From Candidatus Kuenenia stuttgartensis (GTDB taxonomy: Bacteria > Planctomycetota > Planctomycetia > Isosphaerales > Isosphaeraceae), in NCBI GenBank assembly GCA_945872325.1, contig CAMBZY010000029.1:1-13624 (forward strand): a stretch of DNA of 13,624 bases, read 5' to 3'. The position numbers and the translations under genes were made by a program. Shown piece by piece: positions 1 through 5,729 of the stretch (positions within the stretch are counted from its first letter, which is position 1; each line of letters starts with the position of its first letter). The notes below the pieces were generated by a model. That model was not told where the DNA came from and searched no databases. It worked only from the letters and a program-made list of their open reading frames with translations.

Positions 1-584
1 ACTTCCACACCATCAAGCCCTTCGGCCAGAGCTTCATTCGAACTGGTTTGAAATGGGAGATAGAGCTTGCCGGTGGATTCGCCGAGCGATTCTGCCAGAA
101 CGGCCGACTTCGAATGCTGACGACTCCCGACTCTCACCCGTGCCCCGAGATGTGCCAGAAGCATGGCTACGCGGCGACCGACTGGGCCAGTGGAGGCAAG
201 TACGGCAGCATCCTGATCTTCAAGCGAGCCGTTCATGCCTTCCAAAACTCTTAGGACAGCGGCTGCGGCGGTGGTATTTGAGCCGTTTGGATCGAGCATG
301 ACGGAGACTCGAAATGGCCCAAAGAAGCTGGCTTTGACAGCTTCTAATAAAGCCTCTCCGGCTTCCATGTCGGACCCGCCGATAAAGATGGCGGTGTTTT
401 TCAGTTGGTCGAATCCACGCGTGAAAATAGCTCCATGCACCAGGGCCTGAACATCTTCCGGACGGACTCCACCGTATGAAAACAAGTGGTCGATCCCTGC
501 GTCTACTGCAACCACTCTGTCAAAAACGCTGGGGTGGCGGTCTGGATCGAGTTGAATCAAAATTCGAGGGGTGGCTTCGGCCAT
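1..584 (-). CDS. mtdB: NAD(P)-dependent methylenetetrahydromethanopterin dehydrogenase MtdB, 3' end cut by window edge
   Basis: Oxidises methylene-H4MPT to methenyl-H4MPT in the cytoplasmic tetrahydromethanopterin-linked C1 (formaldehyde oxidation) pathway known from methylotrophs and planctomycetes. The reverse strand reads openly from an ATG at 584 to position 1, giving 194 complete residues of a family usually near 290. Recognisable family segments are SVFDRVVAVDAGIDHLFSYG (residues 19-38), FTRG (54-57), TAIFIGGSDMEAGE (64-77), FFGPFRVSVMLDPNGSNTTA (87-106) and the Rossmann nucleotide-binding loop STGPVG (131-136). An in-frame TAA lies upstream of the ATG and an AAGGA sits 11 bases before it, which supports this start. 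The gene is divergent from the sigma-factor cluster. Identification is from remembered family sequence. The C-terminal part cannot be seen, so intactness is unknown. Confidence 0.9.
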   Translation of the reverse strand, partial: MAEATPRILIQLDPDRHPSVFDRVVAVDAGIDHLFSYGGVRPEDVQALVHGAIFTRGFDQLKNTAIFIGGSDMEAGEALLEAVKASFFGPFRVSVMLDPNGSNTTAAAAVLRVLEGMNGSLEDQDAAVLASTGPVGRRVAMLLAHLGARVRVGSRQHSKSAVLAESLGESTGKLYLPFQTSSNEALAEGLDGVE

Positions 585-886
585 GGCTTTATCGATCCTT
601 GGGTCTGAACCCGTATCGCAGCGAGACGGACAATCTTATGGATGTTTCAGAATAATCGAAGATTCATTCAAAAATAAAGAAGAAAATAAGAGTCGTTTTT
701 CAGCCATATCGAAAGAGAATTGGCGGAAATTCATGTTGGCGAAGGTGTTTTCTGGAAGATTTGGGAGGTGATGAGTGCCACGGGAAAACCGATTTCTTGG
801 AATAAAAAACGTGCAAATTGGTTGCGAAAGCTGACAGAATAAGCAGAAGTGGAGATCCGATGGATCACTGATTGGAGACTAACAGA
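585..886. other. Divergent intergenic region mtdB / ECF sigma factor
   Basis: About 300 bases between two divergent genes, so it should hold promoters for both. It is AT-rich near 655-700. I found no convincing -35/-10 pair on either strand. A tiny reading frame at 771-842 (23 codons, basic and Trp-containing) follows a GGGAGG run, but only two bases separate GGAGG from the ATG. A GGAG at 874-877 serves the downstream sigma gene. Confidence 0.5.
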
Positions 887-1510
887 GTGGCTTCTCAATC
901 CGACCGGTTCATGATCCGCCAGATTCGTGAAGGCGATGCTGATGCCTGGCGTAGTCTTGTGGAGAAATATCAAGGCCGACTGCTGGCATTTGTCGAAGCG
1001 CGGATTCGGGACAAAGCGACTTGTGAAGATTTGGTTCAGGATACATTTGTTGGACTGATGGTCAGCCTGCCGAATTATCGGGATGATCAGGATCTGGAAG
1101 CCTATCTCTTTACGATTGCGTCCCATAAGCTGATTGATCAGTATCGGAGGATGGGCCGGCGGCATGTGGAGCAGCTTTCCTCATCCGATTCCGGCACGGG
1201 TGGTTGGAACGAAATGCCTGACGATTTGAGGCAGGTTTCAAGTATGCTCCATAGTCAGGAACTGCGTGAAGAAGAGCACGAATGGCTGAAGCGGACTCTT
1301 GGAGAGATTCTTCACGAATGGATTGCCAAAGCCGACTATGAGCGGATTCGATGCCTGGAACTGATCTTTGTGAAAGCCTGGCCCAATAAGAAAGTGGCGG
1401 AAGAACTTGGTTTGACGGAGCCGGCCGTGGCTGGGATCAAGTTTCAGGCACTGGCCCGACTCAAACAGAAAGCTCAGGCCAGAACAGGCTTTAAAGAATC
1501 TGATTCCTAA
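887..1510 (+). CDS. ECF-type RNA polymerase sigma factor
   Basis: Extracytoplasmic-function sigma-70 factor that directs RNA polymerase to a dedicated promoter set; the signal is unknown. From GTG 887 it is 207 residues. Region sigma-2 spans about 24-91, with the LVQDTFVGLM helix (49-58), AYLFTIASHKLIDQYRR (72-88) and basic residues after it. An acidic linker follows. Region sigma-4 spans about 133-195, with helix-turn-helix KKVAEELGLTEPAVAGIKFQ (168-187). The GTG is preferred because GGAG (874-877) lies nine bases before it. An in-frame TTG at 872 would add five residues but has no nearby ribosome site. The next gene begins 26 bases downstream and encodes a small Cys/His protein, a usual position for a sigma regulator. 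ECF subgroup cannot be assigned by eye. Confidence 0.9.
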   Translation: MASQSDRFMIRQIREGDADAWRSLVEKYQGRLLAFVEARIRDKATCEDLVQDTFVGLMVSLPNYRDDQDLEAYLFTIASHKLIDQYRRMGRRHVEQLSSSDSGTGGWNEMPDDLRQVSSMLHSQELREEEHEWLKRTLGEILHEWIAKADYERIRCLELIFVKAWPNKKVAEELGLTEPAVAGIKFQALARLKQKAQARTGFKESDS

Positions 1511-1536
1511 GGGATTTTCATTCCGGAACGACTATC

Positions 1537-1944
1537 ATGGCAGACCTGAACGACGACGAAATTCTCAGGCTTTATCTCGACGAAAAGCTCGACGGCGAAG
1601 ACATGGCCAAGGTCGAAAAACGGCTTCGCCAGGAACCGGGCTTGCTCGAACGGCTGGATCAGATTCGTACGGAGCAGATTGACCCGGCTGTGCACAGCGT
1701 TGGGATGGCCTGGATCAGTGGCCGACTGACCTGCCCTGCCCGATCTGAATGGACCCGGCACTTCAGTGGTGTTCTCGAAAAAACTCGATCTGAATACCTC
1801 AATTTCCATCTGGAAGTGGTGGAGTGTCCATTCTGTCAAGCCAATGCGACCGACCTTCGCCAGCGTGAATCTCGTCGCAAAGATTCAAGTTCCAGCATGG
1901 CAGACCGTTCCGCCCGAGCCGCTGGATGGTTAAAATCGGATTGA
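1537..1944 (+). CDS. Small Cys/His protein, possible zinc-binding regulator of the adjacent ECF sigma factor
   Basis: A 135-residue soluble protein with no signal peptide or membrane segment. The N-terminal half (1-50) is charged and probably helical. Possible metal ligands cluster later: C66 in LTCPARSEW, H75, H91 in the stretch YLNFHLEVVECPFCQANATDL (ligands H91, C97, C100). The tail (108-131) is Arg/Ser-rich. The H-x5-C-x2-C spacing differs from the classic H-x3-C-x2-C of zinc-binding anti-sigma factors, so an anti-sigma role is inferred mainly from position, 26 bases after the sigma gene and 35 before the amidohydrolase. Similar CPFCQAN-type proteins are, from memory, found beside planctomycete sigma genes. 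It could instead be an unrelated small zinc protein. Function is not established. Confidence 0.75.
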   Translation: MADLNDDEILRLYLDEKLDGEDMAKVEKRLRQEPGLLERLDQIRTEQIDPAVHSVGMAWISGRLTCPARSEWTRHFSGVLEKTRSEYLNFHLEVVECPFCQANATDLRQRESRRKDSSSSMADRSARAAGWLKSD

Positions 1945-1979
1945 TTCCCCCTGCCCCAAAACCTCTCCTGAAAGTATTT

Positions 1980-2912
1980 ATGAACACACTCTCACGTCGT
2001 TCTTTTCTGGTCGCAAACGCCGGTTTGATGACGATTGGTAAAGTCGCCATCGCCCAGAACGAATTTCCACCGATCATTGACACCCACCAACACTTGTGGG
2101 ACCGCACGAAAATCCAGCTCGACTGGATCGAAAAAGGCTCGGTGCTGGATCGCGACTTCCTCCCTTCCGACTATGCCAAGGCCACAGCTGGCCTGGGGGT
2201 GGTGCAGTCCGTCTATATGGAAGTGGATGTGACGCCGACTCAGCAAACTCTTGAAGCCAATGAGATTACGGCTCTTTGCAAGTCAAAGTCAGGGCCGACT
2301 CGGTCAGCGATTATTTCCGGCCGGCCTGCATCGCCGGATTTCTCGAAATATCTCGACCAGTTTCGCGATAACCCTTATATCAAAGGGATTCGACAAGTGC
2401 TTCATGCCAGCACCACACCTGCCGGCTACAGTCTATCGCCCGAATTTAAACAAGGCATTCAAGAGCTTGGCAAACGTGGCTTGAGCTTCGATATCTGCCT
2501 TCGATCGGTGGATCTTGAGGACGGTGTCAAGCTGGCCCAAGCCTGTCCTGATACCCGATTCATTCTGGATCACTGCGGTAACCCGAATGTGAAGCAAGCT
2601 CCTGATATGAAGTGGCTTAAGGCGATTGAATCGCTGGCCAAACTGCCCAACGTCTCTGGCAAGATTTCAGGCATTATCGCGGGTAGCGACCCGACCAAGC
2701 CGCTGGTGGCCCAGCTGGCTCCGTTTGTGAATCACATGTGGGACAGTTTCGGACCTGACAAGGTCGTGTTTGGTGGAGACTGGCCCGTCTGCCTGTTGGG
2801 CGGTTCTTACTCCAAATGGGTTCAGACCTTACGTGAAATTGCTTCCAGCCGATCTAAAGTGGATCAGCAAAAGCTGTTTCATGACAATGCCTTGAAGGTT
2901 TACAAGCTCTAA
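1980..2912 (+). CDS. Tat-exported amidohydrolase of the COG3618 (fuconolactonase / PDC-lactonase-like) family
   Basis: A TIM-barrel metal-dependent hydrolase. Characterised relatives open sugar lactones such as L-fucono- or L-rhamnonolactone, or 2-pyrone-4,6-dicarboxylate; the substrate here is unknown. From ATG 1980 it has 310 residues. A twin-arginine signal (SRRSFLVANAGL, residues 5-16) with likely cleavage after AIA (25) predicts export. Metal and active-site candidates are D34-x-H36-x-H38 (DTHQHLWD), H198 in LDHCG, and D267 in FGGDWPVCLLGGSY, all typical of the family, which also ends in a NALKVYKL-like segment. An ATG at 1926 would overlap the previous gene by 19 bases and bury the Tat motif 23 residues in, so 1980 is preferred. 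It is probably the last gene of the sigma-factor cluster. Confidence 0.88.
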   Translation: MNTLSRRSFLVANAGLMTIGKVAIAQNEFPPIIDTHQHLWDRTKIQLDWIEKGSVLDRDFLPSDYAKATAGLGVVQSVYMEVDVTPTQQTLEANEITALCKSKSGPTRSAIISGRPASPDFSKYLDQFRDNPYIKGIRQVLHASTTPAGYSLSPEFKQGIQELGKRGLSFDICLRSVDLEDGVKLAQACPDTRFILDHCGNPNVKQAPDMKWLKAIESLAKLPNVSGKISGIIAGSDPTKPLVAQLAPFVNHMWDSFGPDKVVFGGDWPVCLLGGSYSKWVQTLREIASSRSKVDQQKLFHDNALKVYKL

Positions 2913-2938
2913 TCTAGCCACGAATAAACACCGATTTA
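2913..2938. repeat. Interspersed repeat copy 1 (TAGCCACG-type)
   Basis: This 26-base segment starts right after the amidohydrolase stop. It matches 3090-3115 at 25 of 26 positions, the single difference being A versus G after TAGCCACG. The core resembles the widespread CCACGGAT-AAACAC type of intergenic repeat that I recall from several environmental bacterial genomes. Confidence 0.75.
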
Positions 2939-2949
2939 ATAGAAAAGTA

Positions 2950-2970
2950 GGGTGGGGGTGAAGCCCACCC
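2950..2970. repeat. GGGTGGG / CCCACCC hairpin
   Basis: A perfect 7-base-pair stem (2950-2956 with 2964-2970) encloses a 7-base loop, 37 bases after the amidohydrolase stop. There is no following T-run, so intrinsic termination is uncertain. A related GGTGGG/CCCACC hairpin occurs at 12857-12876, which suggests a recurring intergenic element. Confidence 0.55.
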
Positions 2971-3089
2971 GCTTCCAGAGTGAATCATCAATTATCGAGA
3001 AAAACCCGTTTCGTAATAATGGTTTAAACTGTTTAAAATAAAGTAGTTAGGGCGATATAAATCTGGCGTAAAACAGGGCAGTCCCGAAT

Positions 3090-3205
3090 TCTAGCCACGG
3101 ATAAACACCGATTTACACAGATTCCGAAGCCCAAAACTTTTTCGCACCAGCCTGAGTTTTAACCTCTTTGAATTGTCCGTGCCCTTCGGTGTAAATCCGT
3201 GGCTA
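3090..3205. repeat. Interspersed repeat copies 2 and 3 in inverted orientation
   Basis: The left arm has TAGCCACGGAT at 3093-3103 and ATTTACAC at 3111-3118. The right arm holds the reverse complements, GTGTAAAT at 3189-3196 and ATCCGTGGCTA at 3195-3205. The ten-base insertion in the left arm is missing from the right one. The pair lies between the convergent amidohydrolase and moaA genes and could form a cruciform or a bidirectional 3'-end structure. Nothing else gene-like was seen between 2939 and 3239. Confidence 0.7.
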
Positions 3206-3239
3206 AAAATTGCTTCCAACACGATCGCCAAAAAAACTT

Positions 3240-4250
3240 TCAGCCGCCGATGGAGTGCATCAGGCGGTCAGGTTTGATGAATCGGGAGGTGTTGATTTCA
3301 TGGCCCTCCCATTTCTCAGCGACTGAGTTGCGGAAGGCCTGGGCGAGAGTTTCGTTGCTGGCACCGCTGCGGATCAAGCTTCGAAGGTCGGTTTCGTCGA
3401 CTGCAAAGAGGCAGTTGCGGAGCTTCCCGTCAGCTGTGATCCTAACACGGTTGCACGACTGGCAAAACGGCCTCGAAACGGACGCAATAAAGCCAATCTT
3501 GCCCGACCCATCGGCGTAATGAAATTCCAGGGCAGGCGCGTTCGGATCTTGTCCAACGACTGGAACCAGCGGCCCTACAGAGCTTTCGATGGATGCGATC
3601 AACTCGTCCATCAGTAACACTTTGGATCGTTCCCAGACGTCCTTGGCGTCGAGCGGCATATATTCGATAAAACGCAGTTCCAGACCCTGATCCCGGCAAA
3701 ATTGGGCCAGTGGAACGATATCTGGCTCGGAGAAGCCTTTGATCGCAACGGCGTTGATCTTGATCCGCTCAAAACCCGCATCCTGAGCCGCTGCAATGCC
3801 TTGCAGAACCGATTCTACGCCAGTCCGACGCGTGAGAGCCAGAAATCGGTCCGGATCAAGCGTGTCCAGGCTGATATTGAGCTGCTTCAAGCCCGCAAGT
3901 TTCAGCTTCAGGGCCTGATCTGCAAGCAGAATCCCGTTCGTGGTAAGGCCGATATCGCGAATGCCTTCAATGGCCGCCAGTTGCTCGATCAGAACCCATA
4001 GCGACGACCTGACAAGCGGCTCTCCGCCTGTGAGCCGAATCTTCCTAATCCCAAGAGATGCAGCAACTTGTGCCAGCCTAACGAGTTCTTCGAAGGTCAG
4101 GATCTCAGTTTTTGGGAGGAATTCGACAGACTCCGGCATGCAGTAAACGCATCGGATATTGCAGCGGTCGGTGACGCTGATGCGGAGGTTGTCGTGCGTT
4201 CGGCCGAAGCGGTCCACCAAGGGTGTCATGGAGGGAATCTGTCCAGTCAT
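3240..4250 (-). CDS. moaA: GTP 3',8-cyclase MoaA (molybdenum cofactor biosynthesis)
   Basis: Radical-SAM enzyme that converts GTP to 3',8-cyclo-7,8-dihydro-GTP, the first committed step of molybdopterin synthesis in the cytoplasm. From ATG 4250 the protein has 336 residues, normal for MoaA. The N-terminal [4Fe-4S] motif is C30-x3-C34-x2-C37 (CNIRCVYC), followed by LTGGEPLVR (73-81). The C-terminal cluster cysteines are C263, C266 and C280 in PFCQSCNRVR...LRNC. The chain ends in the functional Gly-Gly (335-336). An open frame continues back to 4355 but crosses a strong terminator, so the true start lies after it. ATG 4250 follows a TATAAT at 4284-4279. ATG 4229 is the alternative start. No other moa gene is adjacent; an E1-like gene lies 8.7 kb away. 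Confidence 0.95.
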   Translation of the reverse strand: MTGQIPSMTPLVDRFGRTHDNLRISVTDRCNIRCVYCMPESVEFLPKTEILTFEELVRLAQVAASLGIRKIRLTGGEPLVRSSLWVLIEQLAAIEGIRDIGLTTNGILLADQALKLKLAGLKQLNISLDTLDPDRFLALTRRTGVESVLQGIAAAQDAGFERIKINAVAIKGFSEPDIVPLAQFCRDQGLELRFIEYMPLDAKDVWERSKVLLMDELIASIESSVGPLVPVVGQDPNAPALEFHYADGSGKIGFIASVSRPFCQSCNRVRITADGKLRNCLFAVDETDLRSLIRSGASNETLAQAFRNSVAEKWEGHEINTSRFIKPDRLMHSIGG

Positions 4251-4278
4251 CAAATCTGTATCATTGTTCAGTAAGACG

Positions 4279-4284
4279 ATTATA
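4279..4284 (-). promoter_or_regulatory. Perfect TATAAT -10 box proposed for moaA
   Basis: Read on the minus strand, 4284-4279 is TATAAT, 28 bases before the moaA ATG at 4250. The matching -35 position would fall in the loop or 3' arm of the upstream terminator and has no good TTGACA match. Transcription would start near 4272. Confidence 0.4.
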
Positions 4285-4286
4285 AA

Positions 4287-4321
4287 CGAAAAACGACCGC
4301 GGAACATACATCCGCGGTCGT
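4287..4321 (-). terminator. Rho-independent terminator of the DUF1559 gene
   Basis: ACGACCGCGGA (4293-4303) and TCCGCGGTCGT (4311-4321) form a perfect 11-base-pair GC-rich stem with a 7-base loop. On the minus strand the stem runs into TTTT. It begins 31 bases after the DUF1559 stop codon and separates that gene from moaA. Confidence 0.9.
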
Positions 4322-4351
4322 GAAAGTTGGATCGATCTGATGAATTCGGGT

Positions 4352-5374
4352 TCAATAAGAGTCGGCTGAAAGCACTTCGCCACCTGCGATGGTGCCCAAA
4401 CCGCGCCAGACTTCGCCGCGAATTGTTTCAGAAATGAACGCGACGGAACCGTCGGCCTTCAATATCTGCACGCCTCCCGGGTGATAACTTCGCGAGGTGA
4501 TCGATGCAAAAGTTGATCCTCCATTGGATTCGCGTCGAGTCGTGAGATCCATATCCACATTGCGTGCCGCCGTTCCGAGGATCTTTTTATTGGGCGTAAA
4601 GGCCGTTGTCATACCAGTATGATGGGCATGGCCATCGACCCATTCGGTGTGGCCTGAAGTCTTTGGAGCGGTGGCAGAGAAAAATTCAGAAGTGATCGAT
4701 TCAGGCGAGGCTGTCGGTGAAGGAATATTGGTGGAAGTCATTCCTGTGATAGGACCTGTATCACGATAGTAGGATTGATATGCTTTGACTTCGCCGACCA
4801 GAATCGTGTTGGAAAGCCCGTCTGAAAATGCGGAAAACTGACGAGCCAGATTGACTCCGAAGGGGGCTCGGTTCGGTGTTCCTGCTGATCCACCCCAAAC
4901 GTACCAGTCACCAACGTTTACACCATAATTGACGACTCCGCACAGACCAAAATCATGAGTGGCTGGCTGTGGCTTAACCTCGCTGGGGCAAATCCAGGCG
5001 TTGATTGTGAGGTTTGCGACGGTTGTATTGGCAGAGTTGGCGTAGTTGAGGGTGAAGTTTAGCCCGGCAAAAGTGTTATTTTGCTCCAAATAGGGCAGGA
5101 TACGTCCATGAGCCGACCATCCACCGAACCAGTTGACAGCCCCAGAGGAGTTCGTCGAGAGAGCAACCGATGGCGGTAAAACGCCGTTGGTATTCTCGTA
5201 TTGATGCATTGCCAGACCAATTTGTTTGAGATTGTTGGCGCACGAGATGCGTCTGGCCGATTCCCTGGCCGATTGGACCGCTGGTAATAAAAGTGAGATC
5301 AAGACAGCGATAATGGCAATGACAACAAGTAGTTCGATGAGCGTGAACCCCGAACGTTTTTTCACAATAATCAT
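4352..5374 (-). CDS. DUF1559 prepilin-like protein with type IV pilin N-terminus and H-X9-DG tail
   Basis: Member of the large planctomycete family of pseudopilin-like secreted or surface proteins; molecular role unknown. From ATG 5374 it has 340 residues. The basic leader MIIVKKRSG ends at the prepilin peptidase site G|FTLIELL, with Glu at +5 of the mature chain, then one hydrophobic helix (LVVIAIIAVLISLLLPAV). The conserved SARESARRISCANNLKQIGLA segment follows, and near the C-terminus YHPGGVQILKADG gives the H-X9-DG motif. A GGTGG lies about ten bases before ATG 5374. ATG 5389 would lengthen the leader by five residues. The gene has its own promoter (5442-5470) and terminator (4293-4321), so it appears monocistronic. 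PilD-type processing is inferred. Confidence 0.93.
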   Translation of the reverse strand: MIIVKKRSGFTLIELLVVIAIIAVLISLLLPAVQSARESARRISCANNLKQIGLAMHQYENTNGVLPPSVALSTNSSGAVNWFGGWSAHGRILPYLEQNNTFAGLNFTLNYANSANTTVANLTINAWICPSEVKPQPATHDFGLCGVVNYGVNVGDWYVWGGSAGTPNRAPFGVNLARQFSAFSDGLSNTILVGEVKAYQSYYRDTGPITGMTSTNIPSPTASPESITSEFFSATAPKTSGHTEWVDGHAHHTGMTTAFTPNKKILGTAARNVDMDLTTRRESNGGSTFASITSRSYHPGGVQILKADGSVAFISETIRGEVWRGLGTIAGGEVLSADSY

Positions 5375-5405
5375 GATCAGTGCCACCATTGCATCAAGTG
5401 TAGGC

Positions 5406-5430
5406 GTCTCAATTGAGACTGAGTCTCAGT
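5406..5430. promoter_or_regulatory. Overlapping palindromes in the DUF1559 5' leader
   Basis: GTCTCAATTGAGAC (5406-5419) is a perfect 14-base palindrome and overlaps ACTGAGTCTCAGT (5418-5430), symmetric about one base. Three boxes alternate: GTCTCA 5406-5411, TGAGAC 5414-5419, GTCTCA 5423-5428. They lie between the predicted start site and the DUF1559 ATG, so they may be a repressor operator or two mutually exclusive RNA hairpins. Confidence 0.45.
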
Positions 5431-5441
5431 GTCATGGTAAT

Positions 5442-5470
5442 ATTGTAGGCTTGGTGGTGAGTTTCGTCAA
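5442..5470 (-). promoter_or_regulatory. Sigma-70-type promoter for the DUF1559 gene
   Basis: On the minus strand TTGACG (5470-5465), a 17-base spacer and TACAAT (5447-5442) give five of six matches to each consensus hexamer. Transcription would start near 5435, leaving a leader of about 60 bases that contains the overlapping palindromes. Confidence 0.65.
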
Positions 5471-5559
5471 TAAAATTTGCGAAAAAGAGTTTGAGGTTGT
5501 TTTGCTTCCAAAAATAAGGAGCTTTCAAAGCTGTTGTTCATTTCTACGAGATAGGATTC

Positions 5560-5678
5560 CGGCCTGAAGGGGCGCGATGCTAAAGCCCGGTCCGAAAGGC
5601 CGCAATCACATCCTTTCAGGCCGAAGAATGTGATGAGATGCAACGATCTCCCCAGCCCTTCGGACTGGGCGACCGTTG
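5560..5678 (+). ncRNA. Candidate structured RNA or complex intergenic element (unidentified)
   Basis: Complementary segments tile the stretch almost without gaps. A 9-bp helix pairs 5560-5568 with 5615-5623. Inside it are a GGGC/GCCC hairpin (5570-5573 with 5585-5588) and a GAAA-capped hairpin with one bulged U (5589-5601). ATCACAT (5605-5611) pairs with ATGTGAT (5628-5634), crossing the first helix. GAGAT/ATCTC (5635-5639 with 5646-5650) and CCCAG/CTGGG (5651-5655 with 5665-5669, UUCG tetraloop) follow directly. The loop CAACG (5641-5645) can pair with CGTTG (5674-5678). The tetraloops favour the plus strand. It could instead be a palindromic genomic repeat or the 3' end of the neighbouring PEP-CTERM transcript. 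I recognise no known RNA family. Confidence 0.4.
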
Positions 5679-5729
5679 GCCAGAAAACCAGACCCTTCTA
5701 AAATCAGTAAGTTATGTTATAAAAACTAC

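Noticed and set aside
235..450. Short plus-strand open frame in the first 600 bases
   Set aside because: It lies opposite the clearly recognisable MtdB frame on the minus strand.
731..1165. 144-codon minus-strand open frame overlapping the ECF sigma gene
   Set aside because: It is antisense to conserved sigma region 2, has no recognisable domain, and reads like a frame shadow.
2913..3239. Possible CRISPR array or insertion-sequence ends
   Set aside because: There are only two near-identical direct copies and one inverted copy, with no regular spacers, transposase or target-site duplication.
3199..3519. 106-codon plus-strand open frame opposite the moaA 3' end
   Set aside because: It is antisense to the conserved MoaA C-terminal cluster region and shows no domain of its own.
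4251..4355. N-terminal extension of MoaA to an ATG at 4355
   Set aside because: It would be translated through an 11-bp terminator stem and overlaps the DUF1559 stop. MoaA homologues begin close to the VDRFGR segment.
5226..5567. 113-codon plus-strand open frame across the DUF1559 5' end and its promoter
   Set aside because: It is antisense to the pilin-like N-terminus and runs through promoter and palindromes; no protein features.
5560..5678. Known riboswitch or ribozyme (fluoride, c-di-GMP-I, twister, hammerhead considered)
   Set aside because: The conserved cores of these families are not present on either strand as far as I can see, so it is left as an unidentified candidate.
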